A stretch of 64,000 nucleotides of DNA. Source: DATBDN01 sp963715995 (GTDB lineage Bacteria; Actinomycetota; Thermoleophilia; Solirubrobacterales; Thermoleophilaceae). Below are positions 43,874 through 55,733 of this stretch, in pieces (within the stretch, counting starts at the first letter, position 1; each line of letters starts with the position of its first letter). The notes under the pieces were generated by a model. It ran no database searches, was not told the DNA's origin, and worked only from the letters and a program-made list of their open reading frames with translations. The stretch lies in the NCBI GenBank assembly GCA_963715995.1, contig OY970283.1:806001-870000 (forward strand), written 5' to 3'. The translations under genes were made by a program, and so were the position numbers.

Positions 43874-45391
43874 GTGCGCCGCCTCCTTCCCGCAGTCCTC
43901 TCGCTAGCGCTGTTCGCCGCCGCCGCCCCCGCAGCGGGCGCCGCCGCGCTCCCGGGCGCGCACATCTCGGCCGCGCCGCAGAACCTTGCGCAGGCGGCCG
44001 ACTATCCGGGCATCCAGCATCTCCACTTCAAGTACGGGCCGATCTCGATCGCGCCGGGCCAGAACACCATCGAGGCTCACGTCAACAACATCAAGCCGCA
44101 GGTGCCGGGCTACATCACGCGCTTCTCGCCCAACCTCAGGTACGTGGCCGACGGCACCGTCCCGCCGGTCGACATCATCCACCTGCACCACGGCGTCTGG
44201 CTGATCAACGGCTACCCGGTCTTCGCCGCAGGCGAGGAGAAGACGATCTTCAACGCGCCGCAGGGCTACGGCATGCACTCGGATCCGAAGGACAACTGGA
44301 TCATGAATTACATGATCCACAACCTCACTCCGGTGCCGACGAAGGTGTACATCACCTACGACATCGACCTGGTGCCCGACAGCGCGCCGGCGGCCGCGTC
44401 GATCACGAACCTGAACCCGGAGTGGCTCGACGTCTCGGGGATACGCGCCTATCCGGTCTTCGACGTCCATCGGAGCTCAGGGAAGAGCGGCAAGTTCACC
44501 TTCCCCGACCAGGCCGTCGGAGCGCAGAAGTCCGACATCGGCCCTGCGCACGAGTGGACCGTGCCGCACGACCTGACCATGATCAGCACTGCCGGCCACC
44601 TGCACCCGGGTGGGCTCTACGACGACATGACCGTCACGCGCGGTGGTGTGACGAAGACGATCTTCCGCTCCGTCGCGAAGTACTTCGAGCCCGCGGGCGC
44701 CGTCAGCTGGGACGTCTCGATGACGGTCCCGAAGCCGAGCTGGAAGATCGCGCTGAAGACCGGCGACAAGGTCGACGTCCACACGACCTACGACACGAAG
44801 AACGCCTCCTGGTACGAGTCCATGGGGATCATGGACTCCTTCTACGCCGACGGCACGCAGCCGGGAGCGATCGACCCCTTCGTCCAGCAGCCCGACATCG
44901 ACGGGATCCTCACCCACGGGCACCTGCCCGAGAACGACAACCATGGTGGCGATCCCCAGCGTGAGCTCCCGAACGCCCTCCGGATGCTGAACGGCCCGTC
45001 AACCACGAAGGTCGCGATCGCGAACTACGTCTACGGGCAGGGCGACCTGCTGCAGAAGGGCCGGGCGGTCCGCCCGCCGGTGGTCCGCCGCGGGCACTCG
45101 ATCACGTTCACGAACCTGGACGCCAAGAGCACCACCAGCCCGCAGAGCTCCGCCTACCACACGATCACCGCCTGCAAGGCGCCCTGCACCGGCTCGACGG
45201 GCATCGCCTACCCGGTCGCGAACGCCAAGGTGCAGTTCGACTCGGGCGAGCTTGGCTACGGCCCGGCCGGCTTCACGCCGGCCGCGAACCGCAACACATG
45301 GAAGACACCGAAGAGCCTTCCGGTGGGCACCTACACCTACTTCTGCCGCATCCATCCCTTCATGCGCGGCAGCTTCCGAGTCATCAGGTAA
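43874..45391 (+). CDS. Secreted copper protein with PHM-like region and C-terminal cupredoxin domain
   Basis: 505 residues with an N-terminal signal peptide (residues 1-22, ending AAGAAA). The middle has paired His motifs DIIHLHHGVWLING and STAGHLHPGGLYDD, like the two-histidine copper sites of peptidylglycine/dopamine monooxygenase-like folds. The last ~120 residues are a plastocyanin-like domain: HTITAC supplies one ligand and TYFCRIHPFMRG the Cys, His and Met of a type 1 copper site. Extracytoplasmic redox or copper-handling role likely; the substrate is unknown. It lies 35 bases upstream of the Dpp-like transporter operon on the same strand. Confidence 0.7.
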   Translation: MRRLLPAVLSLALFAAAAPAAGAAALPGAHISAAPQNLAQAADYPGIQHLHFKYGPISIAPGQNTIEAHVNNIKPQVPGYITRFSPNLRYVADGTVPPVDIIHLHHGVWLINGYPVFAAGEEKTIFNAPQGYGMHSDPKDNWIMNYMIHNLTPVPTKVYITYDIDLVPDSAPAAASITNLNPEWLDVSGIRAYPVFDVHRSSGKSGKFTFPDQAVGAQKSDIGPAHEWTVPHDLTMISTAGHLHPGGLYDDMTVTRGGVTKTIFRSVAKYFEPAGAVSWDVSMTVPKPSWKIALKTGDKVDVHTTYDTKNASWYESMGIMDSFYADGTQPGAIDPFVQQPDIDGILTHGHLPENDNHGGDPQRELPNALRMLNGPSTTKVAIANYVYGQGDLLQKGRAVRPPVVRRGHSITFTNLDAKSTTSPQSSAYHTITACKAPCTGSTGIAYPVANAKVQFDSGELGYGPAGFTPAANRNTWKTPKSLPVGTYTYFCRIHPFMRGSFRVIR

Positions 45392-45425
45392 CGCAACGAC
45401 CGCAGGTCGGTGATCATTACGGGCT

Positions 45426-46409
45426 GTGGCGAAGTTCCTGCTTCGGCGACTCGTGAACTGGATCGTTCTGATCCTGATCGCCACCAGCGCGGCGTACATC
45501 CTCGCGGGCCTGACCCTCAGCCCGCGCGCCAACTACATCCAGCGCAACCCGCGGCCCCCCGAGCGCGTCGTCGACCAGCGCCTCGACGAGGTCAACCTGA
45601 ACGACAAGACTGCGATCACCACGCGCTACTGGCGCTGGGCGAAGGGCGTTCTGCACGGCGACTTCGGCCGGACCTGGGACAACCAGTCGATCAACGCCGA
45701 GATGGGCAGGCGCATCGGCGTGAGCCTGCGGCTGCTGCTCGTGTCGAGCATCCTCGGCTCGATCCTCGGGGTGCTGGCCGGGGCCTGGGGCGCCGTGCGC
45801 CAGTACCGGCCCAGCGATCACGCGGTGACCGCGGCGTCATTCTTGATCCTGTCAATCCCGGTGTTCGTGCTTGCGATCGCACTCGAGATCGCCGCGGTCG
45901 GCGTGAACGACCTATTCGGCTCGAAGGTCTTCGTCTACACGGGAGAGACGACGCCCGGCCTCCAGGGCGGATCGTGGGCTCACCTCTGGGACCGCGTGAA
46001 CCACCTGATCCTGCCGAGCCTCGTGCTCATCCTCGGCGAGATCGCCATCTTCAGCCGCTACCAGCGCAGCGCGATGCTGGACGTGCTGAGCGCCGACTTC
46101 GTGAGGACCGCGCAGGCGAAGGGGTTGCGCCGCCGAACCGCGCTCCTCAAGCACGCGTTGCGCACCGCCTTGATCCCGTCCGCCACCCTCTTCGCCTACA
46201 ACATCGGCCTGCTGTTCGTGGGCGCCACGTTCGTCGAGATCGTCTTCGGCTGGCACGGCATGGGTGAGTGGCTCGTGACCTCGATCACCTCCAACGACGT
46301 GAACGCCGTCGCCGCGGTCAGCTGCTTCACGGCGCTCTTGATCCTGCTCGCGGGACTGCTGTCCGACATCTTCTACGCCCTCCTCGACCCCCGCATCCGC
46401 GTGAACTGA
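45426..46409 (+). CDS. Peptide/nickel ABC transporter permease, DppB-like
   Basis: 327 residues from GTG 45426. The N-terminus FLLRRLVNWIVLILIATSAA starts the first helix; a periplasmic segment is followed by five helices. The EAA loop, which contacts the ATPase, is YQRSAMLDVLSADFVRTAQA then KGL. GWHGMGEWLVTSI near the end is typical of DppB/OppB. Its TGA overlaps the next ATG. First gene of a permease-permease-ATPase-binding protein operon. Confidence 0.92.
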   Translation: MAKFLLRRLVNWIVLILIATSAAYILAGLTLSPRANYIQRNPRPPERVVDQRLDEVNLNDKTAITTRYWRWAKGVLHGDFGRTWDNQSINAEMGRRIGVSLRLLLVSSILGSILGVLAGAWGAVRQYRPSDHAVTAASFLILSIPVFVLAIALEIAAVGVNDLFGSKVFVYTGETTPGLQGGSWAHLWDRVNHLILPSLVLILGEIAIFSRYQRSAMLDVLSADFVRTAQAKGLRRRTALLKHALRTALIPSATLFAYNIGLLFVGATFVEIVFGWHGMGEWLVTSITSNDVNAVAAVSCFTALLILLAGLLSDIFYALLDPRIRVN

Positions 46410-47337
46410 TGTCCACGAGCGAGTCGATCAACGCAACCATCCTGCCCGGCGTCGACCCGGGCGGCGGCGCCCCCATCGACGAGACCCGCGTGCCGTCGCG
46501 CTGGGGCATCGTCTTCAGCCGTTTCCTGCGCAAGAAGCTCGCGCTGTTCGGGTTCGTGGTGATCGTGCTGATGTTCCTGATGGCGTTCGTCGGGCCCTAC
46601 ATCGGCAAGTACGGCTACACCGACCACGACTTCAGCGCCTTCCTCGACGGGCCGTCGGCCAAGCACTGGTTCGGCACCACGCAGACGGGTGGCGACCTGT
46701 TCGCGCTGACCGTCCGCGGCATGCAGAAGTCGCTGATCATCGGCCTGCTGGTGGCCGTCATCTCGACCGGCCTCGCGGCGTTCGTCGGCGCCTTCGCCGG
46801 CTACTTCGGCGGCTGGCCCGACCGGATCCTCATGTGGTGGGTCGACCTGCTGCTGGTGCTGCCGTCGTTCCTGATCGTCGCGATCCTCTCGCCGACCTTC
46901 CGCGGCAAGACCTGGCTCGTGTTCGTCGGCCTGCTGGCCGCGTTCCTGTGGATGGTCACGGCGCGGATCGTGCGCGGCATGACGATCTCGCTGCGCGAGC
47001 GCGAGTACGTGATGGCGGCGCGCTTCATGGGCGTGCCGGGCTGGCGCATCATCATGCGCCACGTCCTGCCGAACATCTCGTCGCTCCTGATCATCGACGC
47101 GACGATCAACGTCAGCGCGGCGATCATCTCCGAGTCGCAGCTGTCGTACTTCGGCTTCGGCATCCAGGCGCCCGACGTCTCGCTCGGGACCCTGATCGCG
47201 GACGCGACCACCGACGCCACCACCTATCCGTGGCTGTTCTTCTTCCCCGCCGGGATCCTCGTGCTGATCGTCCTGTGCGTGAACCTGGTCGGCGACGGCC
47301 TTCGCGACGCGCTCGACCCACAGTCCGGGGGCTCCCG

Positions 47338-47341
<4 letters not shown>
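46409..47341 (+). CDS. Peptide/nickel ABC transporter permease, DppC-like
   Basis: 310 residues. KLALFGFVVIVLMFLMAFVG is the first helix after a cytoplasmic leader of ~45 residues; HWFGTTQTGGDLFALTVRGM is the DppC/OppC signature, and the EAA loop reads LREREYVMAARFMGVPGWRI. Six helices. It pairs with the upstream DppB-like protein. Confidence 0.92.
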
Positions 47342-49398
<2,057 letters not shown>

Positions 49399-49438
49399 AT
49401 GTGTGGAGAATGATCCGATCGCTAACGAGGAGGAACAT

Positions 49439-51172
49439 GTGAAGGTCAAACGGGGGGCAATCACTCTCGCCCTGCTTCTACTGGTAACGGCACTGGCAGT
49501 CGCGGGCTGCGGCAGCAGCAGCAAGAAGTCATCATCTTCGTCGTCGAGCTCATCGACGGCATCGGGTACCTCGGGCAGCGCGAACACACCGAAGGCGCTC
49601 GACATCAACGTGATGCCGCGTGACCAGGTGAAGGACGGGGGGCAGCTCGTCTGGGCGGTCGACCAGTACTCGACGCAGTGGAACTACAACCAGCTCGATG
49701 GCAGCGCCGACGCGACCAACACGATTCTCCAAGAGATCATGCCGAGCATGTTCAACGCGGACGAGAAGGCCAACCTCACGGTGAACCACGACTACCTGAC
49801 GTCCGCCGAGCTGACGTCCAAGTCCCCGCAGGTTGTGACGTACAAGATCAATCCAAAGGCCAAGTGGTCGAATGGCGACCCGATCACCGAAAAGGACTTC
49901 GCGGCGCAGTGGACGGCGCTGAACGGGAAGAACTCGAAGTTCCAGATCGCGTCCTCGACGGGCTACGACCGCATCCAGAGCGTCAAGCAGGGCGACGACG
50001 AGCGGACCGTGGTGGTCACGTTCGCCAAGCCGTTCGCCGAGTGGCAGTCGCTCTTCAGCTACCTCTACCCGGCGTCGACGAACAGCGACCCCACCGAGTT
50101 CAACAAGGGCTGGCTGAACAAGATCCCGGTCACGGCCGGTCCGTTCAAGTTCAGCAAGTTCGACCCGACGGCCAAGACCGTCACGGTCGTGCGCGACCCG
50201 AGCTGGTGGGGCCCGCCGGCCAAGCTCGACCGCGTGATCACGCGGCAGCTGGATCAGGACGCCGCGGTGAACGCATTCGTCAACGGTGAGGTCGACCTGG
50301 TCGACATCGGCGCGGATCCGAGTGCCTACAAGCGGCTCCAGACCGCGAAGAACGGCATCATCCGCGAGGCGGCGGGGCCTGACTTCCGCCACTTCACGTT
50401 CAACGGGACGAGCCCGATCCTGAAGGACCTCAAGGTCCGCCAGGCGATCGCGAAGGGCATCAACCGCAAGGTGATCGCGGAGTCCGACCTGAAGGGCCTG
50501 AACTTCCCGGCGGTGACGATGGACAACCACTTCTTCGTCAACACCCAGACGGGCTATCAGGACAACTCCGACGACATCGGCAAGTACAACCCGGACGCCG
50601 CAAAGAGCGAGCTCGACGCGGACGGCTGGAAGATGTCGGGCGCCTACCGCCAGAAGGGCGGCAAGACCCTGGCGGTGCGTTTCGTGATCCCATCGGGCGT
50701 GCCGATCTCCAAGCAGGAGGGCGAGCTCACCCAGGCGATGCTGAAGGACATCGGCGTGAAGGTGAACATCGTCACCGTCCCGGCTGATCCGTTCTTCGAC
50801 AAGTACGTGACGCCGGGCAACTACGACATCGTGCCGTTCTCGTGGATCGGCACGCCGTTCCCGATCTCGCCGAACCAGTCGATCTACCAGAACCCGTTCA
50901 AGGACAAGTCGGGGGCGTTGCAGATCCAGCAGAACTACGCCCGCGTGGGGTCGAAGCAGATCGACGACCTGATGGCGAAGGCCGAGGAGGATCTCAATCC
51001 AGACTCAGCCCGTGCCGAGGCCAACGAGGCGGACAAGCAGATCTGGCAGGAGGTCCACTCGCTGACGATGTTCCAGCGACCGCAGATCCGCGGCGTGACG
51101 AAGGGCCTGGCAAACGTCGGGGCCTTCGGCTTCAAGTCGGTGATCCCGGAGGACATGGGCTACGCCAAGTAG
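49439..51172 (+). CDS. Peptide ABC transporter substrate-binding lipoprotein (SBP family 5)
   Basis: 577 residues from GTG 49439, with GAGGAGG upstream. Lipoprotein signal with lipobox VAGC, then a Ser-rich tether of about 25 residues. LTSAELTSKSPQVVTYKINP, KWSNGDPITEKDFAAQWTAL and DLKVRQAIAKGINRKVIA are the family-5 extracellular solute-binding motifs. It completes the operon, so the system imports (oligo)peptides or similar. Its last 13 bases overlap a convergent MFS gene. Confidence 0.93.
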   Translation: MKVKRGAITLALLLLVTALAVAGCGSSSKKSSSSSSSSSTASGTSGSANTPKALDINVMPRDQVKDGGQLVWAVDQYSTQWNYNQLDGSADATNTILQEIMPSMFNADEKANLTVNHDYLTSAELTSKSPQVVTYKINPKAKWSNGDPITEKDFAAQWTALNGKNSKFQIASSTGYDRIQSVKQGDDERTVVVTFAKPFAEWQSLFSYLYPASTNSDPTEFNKGWLNKIPVTAGPFKFSKFDPTAKTVTVVRDPSWWGPPAKLDRVITRQLDQDAAVNAFVNGEVDLVDIGADPSAYKRLQTAKNGIIREAAGPDFRHFTFNGTSPILKDLKVRQAIAKGINRKVIAESDLKGLNFPAVTMDNHFFVNTQTGYQDNSDDIGKYNPDAAKSELDADGWKMSGAYRQKGGKTLAVRFVIPSGVPISKQEGELTQAMLKDIGVKVNIVTVPADPFFDKYVTPGNYDIVPFSWIGTPFPISPNQSIYQNPFKDKSGALQIQQNYARVGSKQIDDLMAKAEEDLNPDSARAEANEADKQIWQEVHSLTMFQRPQIRGVTKGLANVGAFGFKSVIPEDMGYAK

Positions 51173-52356
51173 CCCGGACTGAGCGTTGCGCGGCGGGTTG
51201 CGGTGAAAACCGCGCCCGCCGCCGACGTGACCACCGCCGCCAGCACGGCGGCGCGCCAGCCAGGCCCGTCCGCCAGCGCTCCTGCGGCGGCGGCGCCGAG
51301 CGAGATGCCGGACACGAGCGCCGTCAGCGGCCAGGTGAAAGCCTCGGTCTCGGAACCCGGTATCGCCACGTTGCCCGCGAGCTCGTTGCGCGTCGCGATC
51401 AACGGAGCGATCGGCAGCCCGGCGAGGATGACCAGTAGGGCCATGACAGCCGGTGAGCTGGCGAGCAAGAGGACGGCCAGTGCGAACGGCACGAAGGTCG
51501 CGGCCGCGAGGTGCACCGTCATCAGCGGAAAGCGCCGCGGCCGCGCGCCGTAGACGATCCCGCCGAGGGCGCTGCCAAGCGACCAGATCGCGATCAGCAC
51601 GCCGGCGAAGTGGCGGTTGCCCTCGGCGTCGGCGAATGCGGGGAGCGTCACCTCGATCGCTCCGAACGCGAACCCCACCGGCAGCATCGCGATCACGATC
51701 GTGCGCAGTCCGGGCGAGCGCAGCGCGCCGGCCCAGTGGCGCCGGGCGCTTGCGGGCGTGCGTCGCTCGGCCAGCTCCCGGGGCAGCTCGGCCACGAACC
51801 AGATCGTCCCGGCCACGACCGTGCCGGCCGAGAGCACGAGCGCGGCCGCGGGCGAGTAGAGCCACGCGAGCGCGGCTGTGGTGAGCGGCCCGACGATGAA
51901 GATCGCCTCCGTGGCGACCGCCTCGAGCGCGAACGCGCTCGGGATCAGATCCTCCTCGTGTGCGAGCAGCGTGGCGTATGCGCCGCGGAGCACCGACGAG
52001 ACCGTCGGCAGCGTCATCCCGGCGAGGAAGGCCACGAGCACGATCGCCACTGCTGGTGCGTTCGCCAGCGCCAGCCCGACAAGGCCGAGCAGGCCGGCAC
52101 AGTGGCCCAGAGCAAGCCAGCCGAGCACGCGTGCGCTCAGCCGGTCGATCAGCCGCGCGATGAACGGCGCACCGAGCGCGCTGCCCAGTGCGAGCGCGCC
52201 CGAGGCCGCGCCCGCAACGGCGAAGGAGTCGCCCTCGTGGCGCAGGAACAGCACGGTCGCGATCCCGTCGATTCCGATCGAAAGGCGCGCGACGACCATC
52301 GCCAGATAGAGGCGAGCCATCCGCGGAGTACGCATGAGCGCGCCGTACGAGGTCAC
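51160..52356 (-). CDS. MFS transporter
   Basis: 398 residues, 12 transmembrane segments. GAPFIARLIDRLSARVLGWL near residue 62 is a motif-A-like loop; a second, weaker copy follows in the other half (GGIVYGARPRRFPLM). It resembles actinobacterial 12-helix MFS exporters of unknown substrate. It is divergent from a short conserved-looking gene. Confidence 0.85.
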   Translation of the reverse strand: MTSYGALMRTPRMARLYLAMVVARLSIGIDGIATVLFLRHEGDSFAVAGAASGALALGSALGAPFIARLIDRLSARVLGWLALGHCAGLLGLVGLALANAPAVAIVLVAFLAGMTLPTVSSVLRGAYATLLAHEEDLIPSAFALEAVATEAIFIVGPLTTAALAWLYSPAAALVLSAGTVVAGTIWFVAELPRELAERRTPASARRHWAGALRSPGLRTIVIAMLPVGFAFGAIEVTLPAFADAEGNRHFAGVLIAIWSLGSALGGIVYGARPRRFPLMTVHLAAATFVPFALAVLLLASSPAVMALLVILAGLPIAPLIATRNELAGNVAIPGSETEAFTWPLTALVSGISLGAAAAGALADGPGWRAAVLAAVVTSAAGAVFTATRRATLSPGYLA

Positions 52357-52370
52357 GGCATCACCGTACG

Positions 52371-52691
52371 ATGCGGCGCGCGGTGGACTTCGACGCGACC
52401 CTCGGCGAGCTTCTCGGGCTGATGGGCCGCACCGTTTCGGTGCACGTGCGCAGTCCAGGCTCGAAGGCAGCGCCCGCGCTGATGGTGGTCAGCGGGAAGC
52501 TGCGCTCGGCGCCGGAGGTGGTCGAGCAGCTGGGCGGCTCGAGCGAGGTCTTCTTCTGCCGGATCGGCGACGGCGAGCTCCTGTCCGGCTTCTTCCTCGA
52601 TCGCGAGCGCTTCCGCCAGGCGACGTGGTACGACGGCAAGCTCGAGATCGACCTGCGCGGCGGGACTTCGCTCGTGGTCAGCGAGGAGTAG
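52371..52691 (+). CDS. Hypothetical protein, 106 aa
   Basis: Not recognised. No signal or membrane segment. A mostly beta protein (TVSVHVRSPGSKAAPALMVV, then SSEVFFCRIGDGELLSGFFL and DGKLEIDLRGGTSLVVSEE). It is adjacent to, and separated by 1 base from, the convergent Ku gene. Codon use is typical of the window. Confidence 0.65.
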   Translation: MRRAVDFDATLGELLGLMGRTVSVHVRSPGSKAAPALMVVSGKLRSAPEVVEQLGGSSEVFFCRIGDGELLSGFFLDRERFRQATWYDGKLEIDLRGGTSLVVSEE

Positions 52692-52692
52692 C

Positions 52693-53637
52693 TCAGCCGG
52701 CGGTGAGCGCTTCGACCAGCTCGTCCTTCGACATCGACGAGCGGCCCTCGATGTCTGCTTCCTTCGCGCGCGCGAGCAGGTCCTTCTTCGCCAGGCGCAT
52801 GAGCGCAGCCGGGTCGTTGTCGCCGGCGGCGGCCTCGGCGGCCAGCGCTGCGCGCCCGCCCGACTTCATGCGCTGGATCGATTCCTCGAGCGCTGCCATC
52901 AGGTCCGGCACGGCCTTCGGCGCTTCGGGCTCGTCCGGGATCTCGATCTCCTGGCCCTTGCGCTTCTTGTCGATCAGCGCGAGCAGGCGCTTGCGGTGCT
53001 CGTCCTCGTAGTTGGCCGGGTCGAAGTCGCGTTCGAGCGACTTGATCAGCGTCACGGCCTGGTCGACCTCGGCCTTCTTGGCTGCCGGCAGCTCGTCGAT
53101 GCCGACCTCCTCGGCCGAGCGCACCTCGTCGTGGAAGAGCATCGTCGTGAGCGTGATCGCCTCGCCGCGCGTGCGCACGGCCACGAGGTACTCCTTCGTG
53201 CGCAGCACGAAGCGCGCGATCGCGACCTGGCCCGAGCGCTCCATCACGGCACGCAGCAGGTGGTATGCGCGCACCGCGGCGTCGTTGGGGTCCGGCACCA
53301 GGTAGTAGGGGTGGTCGAAGAAGATCGGGTCGATCTCGTCGAGATCGACGAACGCCTCGATGTCGATCGTGCGCGTCTTCTTCGGGTCGGCGGCGTCGAG
53401 CTCGTCGTCGGTGAGCATGACCACCTCGCCCGACTCCATCTCGTAGCCGCGCGCGACCTCCTCCCACGGCACCTCCTCGTGGTCGGCGGTGCACACGCGC
53501 CTGACCTCGATGCGCGACTTGTCCTTCTCGTGCAGCTGGTTGAAGTGCACCCCGAGGTCGCGCGTGGCGGACATGAGCTTGACCGGCACGTTCACGAGCC
53601 CGAACGACAGCGCGCCTGACCAGATCGGCCGCGGCAT
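52693..53637 (-). CDS. ku: Non-homologous end-joining protein Ku (copy 1)
   Basis: 314 residues. The opening PRPIWSGALSFGLVNVPVKL is the bacterial Ku signature; the beta-barrel core includes HEEVPWEEVARGYEMESGEV and DPIFFDHPYYLVPD. A C-terminal extension beyond the core ends in a SAP/Rho-N-like helical module (AALMRLAKKDLLARAKEADI) that may aid DNA binding. Overlaps the second Ku gene by 1 base. Ku binds DNA ends with ligase LigD, which is not in this window. Confidence 0.95.
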   Translation of the reverse strand: MPRPIWSGALSFGLVNVPVKLMSATRDLGVHFNQLHEKDKSRIEVRRVCTADHEEVPWEEVARGYEMESGEVVMLTDDELDAADPKKTRTIDIEAFVDLDEIDPIFFDHPYYLVPDPNDAAVRAYHLLRAVMERSGQVAIARFVLRTKEYLVAVRTRGEAITLTTMLFHDEVRSAEEVGIDELPAAKKAEVDQAVTLIKSLERDFDPANYEDEHRKRLLALIDKKRKGQEIEIPDEPEAPKAVPDLMAALEESIQRMKSGGRAALAAEAAAGDNDPAALMRLAKKDLLARAKEADIEGRSSMSKDELVEALTAG

Positions 53638-54458
53638 CAGGCCTTCGCCTTCGTCTTGCGGGCCTTCGCCTTCGGCTTCTTGGTCTTGCGCGCGCCGGAG
53701 ACGCTCTGCTCGAGCAGCGCCATCAGGTCGGTCGAGTCCTCCTCGGCCTCGCCCGTGGGCGCAACGATCTGGCGACCCTCTGCCTTCGCCTCGACGACCT
53801 CGAGCACACGCTCGCGATAGGTGTCCTCGTACTCCGACGGGTCGAACTCGGTGGCCAGCGAGGCGATCAGCGCGTCCGCCATCTTCGCCTCGCGGTCGCT
53901 GACCTGCTTCGCGGGCTGCGGCAGGTCGAGGTCGTCGTCTTCCACGACCTCGTCGTGAAAGCGCATCGTGCTGATCCGCAGCGCCCCGTCGACCGGGCGC
54001 AGGGCGACGAGCTGCTCACGAGTGCGCAGGGCGAAGCGCCCGATGCCGACGAGCCCGGTCTTCTCGAGGGCGGCCGCGAGCACGGCGTACGCCTGGTCCG
54101 AGTCCGGCTGGGGGCCGAGCCAGTACGGCGTGTCGTAGAAGACGGGGTCGATCTGATCAGCCGGGACGAAGTCCTCGAGGTCGATCGTCTTGCCGCGCTC
54201 GCGCGCGGGAGCCTGGATCTCCTCCTTGGTCAGCACGACGTACCGGCCGGGCGATGTCTCGTAGCCGCGCACCACCTCGTCGAAGGGAATCTCCTTGTCC
54301 TCCTTCGAGCAGACGCGCTTGTGCTCGAGCGGTGCAGCGTCGGTCTCGTGCAGCTCGCGAAAGCGGATCTGCTTCGAGGACGCGGCGCCGTAGACCTTGA
54401 TCGGGATGTTCACCAGCCCGAAGCGGATCGTGCCGTTCCATAGCGAGCGTGCGGCCAT
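53637..54458 (-). CDS. ku: Non-homologous end-joining protein Ku (copy 2)
   Basis: 273 residues. RSLWNGTIRFGLVNIPIKVY then the core with DKEIPFDEVVRGYETSPGRY and DPVFYDTPYWLGP. Its C-terminus is a Lys-rich tail (KKPKAKARKTKAKA), unlike the SAP-like end of copy 1. The two proteins are clearly paralogous but diverged. First gene of the pair; the ribosome-binding site is weak. Confidence 0.95.
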   Translation of the reverse strand: MAARSLWNGTIRFGLVNIPIKVYGAASSKQIRFRELHETDAAPLEHKRVCSKEDKEIPFDEVVRGYETSPGRYVVLTKEEIQAPARERGKTIDLEDFVPADQIDPVFYDTPYWLGPQPDSDQAYAVLAAALEKTGLVGIGRFALRTREQLVALRPVDGALRISTMRFHDEVVEDDDLDLPQPAKQVSDREAKMADALIASLATEFDPSEYEDTYRERVLEVVEAKAEGRQIVAPTGEAEEDSTDLMALLEQSVSGARKTKKPKAKARKTKAKA

Positions 54459-54536
54459 GAACTCTCCATTTTCCCAGCTCGGCGCTTCGGGACACCCAGG
54501 GGCAAGATCGCTTGCGGCCGCGCGCGGTCCGAGCGG

Positions 54537-55358
54537 TCAGTCGCGCTCGAGCCGAGCGCGCTGGCGCTCCGCGTCCCGCAGGCCCGCGCGCGCCTCGCGC
54601 AGGCGCCTGCGCGCGTCCTTCATCCGCTCCGACGCCGCCTCGGCGGCCTCGCGCGCGCGGGCATAGGACTCCTCGGCTCGCGCCAGCGAGCGGGTGGCCG
54701 CGTCGACCTCGCGCTCGAGCGCCGTCGCGGCGGCTGCGGCCGCCCGCAGCTCGCGCGCCCGCTGGAGCGCGGCCTGCTTGGCCGCCGAGTCCCCGGCAGC
54801 GGCCCGTCCCTTCGAGGCGGGGCGGGCCGGACGCGACCGGGTCGGCTGCGCCGACGCAGCCCCCGAGCCCGTGCTCGGCAGCGGCCCGAGCCCGACGGGC
54901 CGCAGCTCCGTGGTCAGCGTCCCGGATTCGACCAGCGCCCGCGCCTCGTCACCGGACGAAGCGGCGTGGAGCGTGTTGCGCATCGACTCGGCCAGCGCCG
55001 CGCTGACCATCCGCCCGAGCACGGCGGGAGCGCGCGCCATCAGCCCGTCGACCGCGGCCCGCTCGGCGTCGGCGGCCGCGCGCAGCTGGTCGGCGCCGCG
55101 CCCCGACGCCGCCTGGCGATGGGCCTGGCGCAGCTCACCGCCCGCGCCCATGAGCGCCTCGACCAGGTCCGGCTCGGCGCGCACGAGCTGGTTCACGGCC
55201 CAGGCCGCCGCGCTCGGCTTGCGCAGCGCCTTCACCTGCGCCGCGCGCTCGCCCTCGCCGGCGCTGCGCAGCTCGGCCGCCAGCGCGTTGCGCTCGGCCG
55301 TGAAGCGCTCGAGGGGGAGTGCGTAGAGATCGGTGACGCGCTCGTCGGCGCCGCTCAT
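54537..55358 (-). CDS. Coiled-coil protein of unknown function
   Basis: 273 residues, Ala/Arg/Glu-rich and almost entirely helical. Opening LYALPLERFTAERNALAAEL, then RKPSAAAWAVNQLVRAEPDL, a pattern often seen in actinobacterial hypothetical proteins. A Pro/Ser/Thr linker (about 155-185) precedes a long coiled coil. No catalytic motif. Upstream of the Ku pair on the same strand; its relation to them is unclear. Confidence 0.7.
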   Translation of the reverse strand: MSGADERVTDLYALPLERFTAERNALAAELRSAGEGERAAQVKALRKPSAAAWAVNQLVRAEPDLVEALMGAGGELRQAHRQAASGRGADQLRAAADAERAAVDGLMARAPAVLGRMVSAALAESMRNTLHAASSGDEARALVESGTLTTELRPVGLGPLPSTGSGAASAQPTRSRPARPASKGRAAAGDSAAKQAALQRARELRAAAAAATALEREVDAATRSLARAEESYARAREAAEAASERMKDARRRLREARAGLRDAERQRARLERD

Positions 55359-55682
55359 CTACTCGACGATAAGCGGAACGGTGAACATGCCGATCACGCC
55401 GGCGGCCGTGAGCGCAAGGCTCGGCCCGCCCGCGCCCCAGCCGAAGCGCGCAGCGGCGAAGAGCAGCAGAGCGACCAGCGTGACGCGCACCATCCGCCCG
55501 AACGCCGGGCTCACCTGAAGCGCGTTGACCTGCCCGCGGTCGGCCGCGACGGCGCTTGCCAGGCCGCGCGGCAGCGACTCGAGCAGGCCGCCGCAGTTGT
55601 CGCAGCGTGGCGCGAGCATGGTGGCCGACTGGGCTTCACGCGACCAGTCGCACCACGCGCAGCGATGCACCCAGGACCCCAT
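55359..55682 (-). CDS. Small zinc-ribbon membrane protein
   Basis: 107 residues. CAWCDWSREAQSATM and CDNCGGLLESL form a four-Cys zinc ribbon, followed by two transmembrane helices. The gene ends exactly where the coiled-coil gene starts, so they are co-translated. The function is unknown. Confidence 0.75.
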   Translation of the reverse strand: MGSWVHRCAWCDWSREAQSATMLAPRCDNCGGLLESLPRGLASAVAADRGQVNALQVSPAFGRMVRVTLVALLLFAAARFGWGAGGPSLALTAAGVIGMFTVPLIVE

Positions 55683-55733
55683 CTAGAACGTCTATCGGCT
55701 GAACGGCACCAGGCGTAAAGGGATGGGCGGCGA

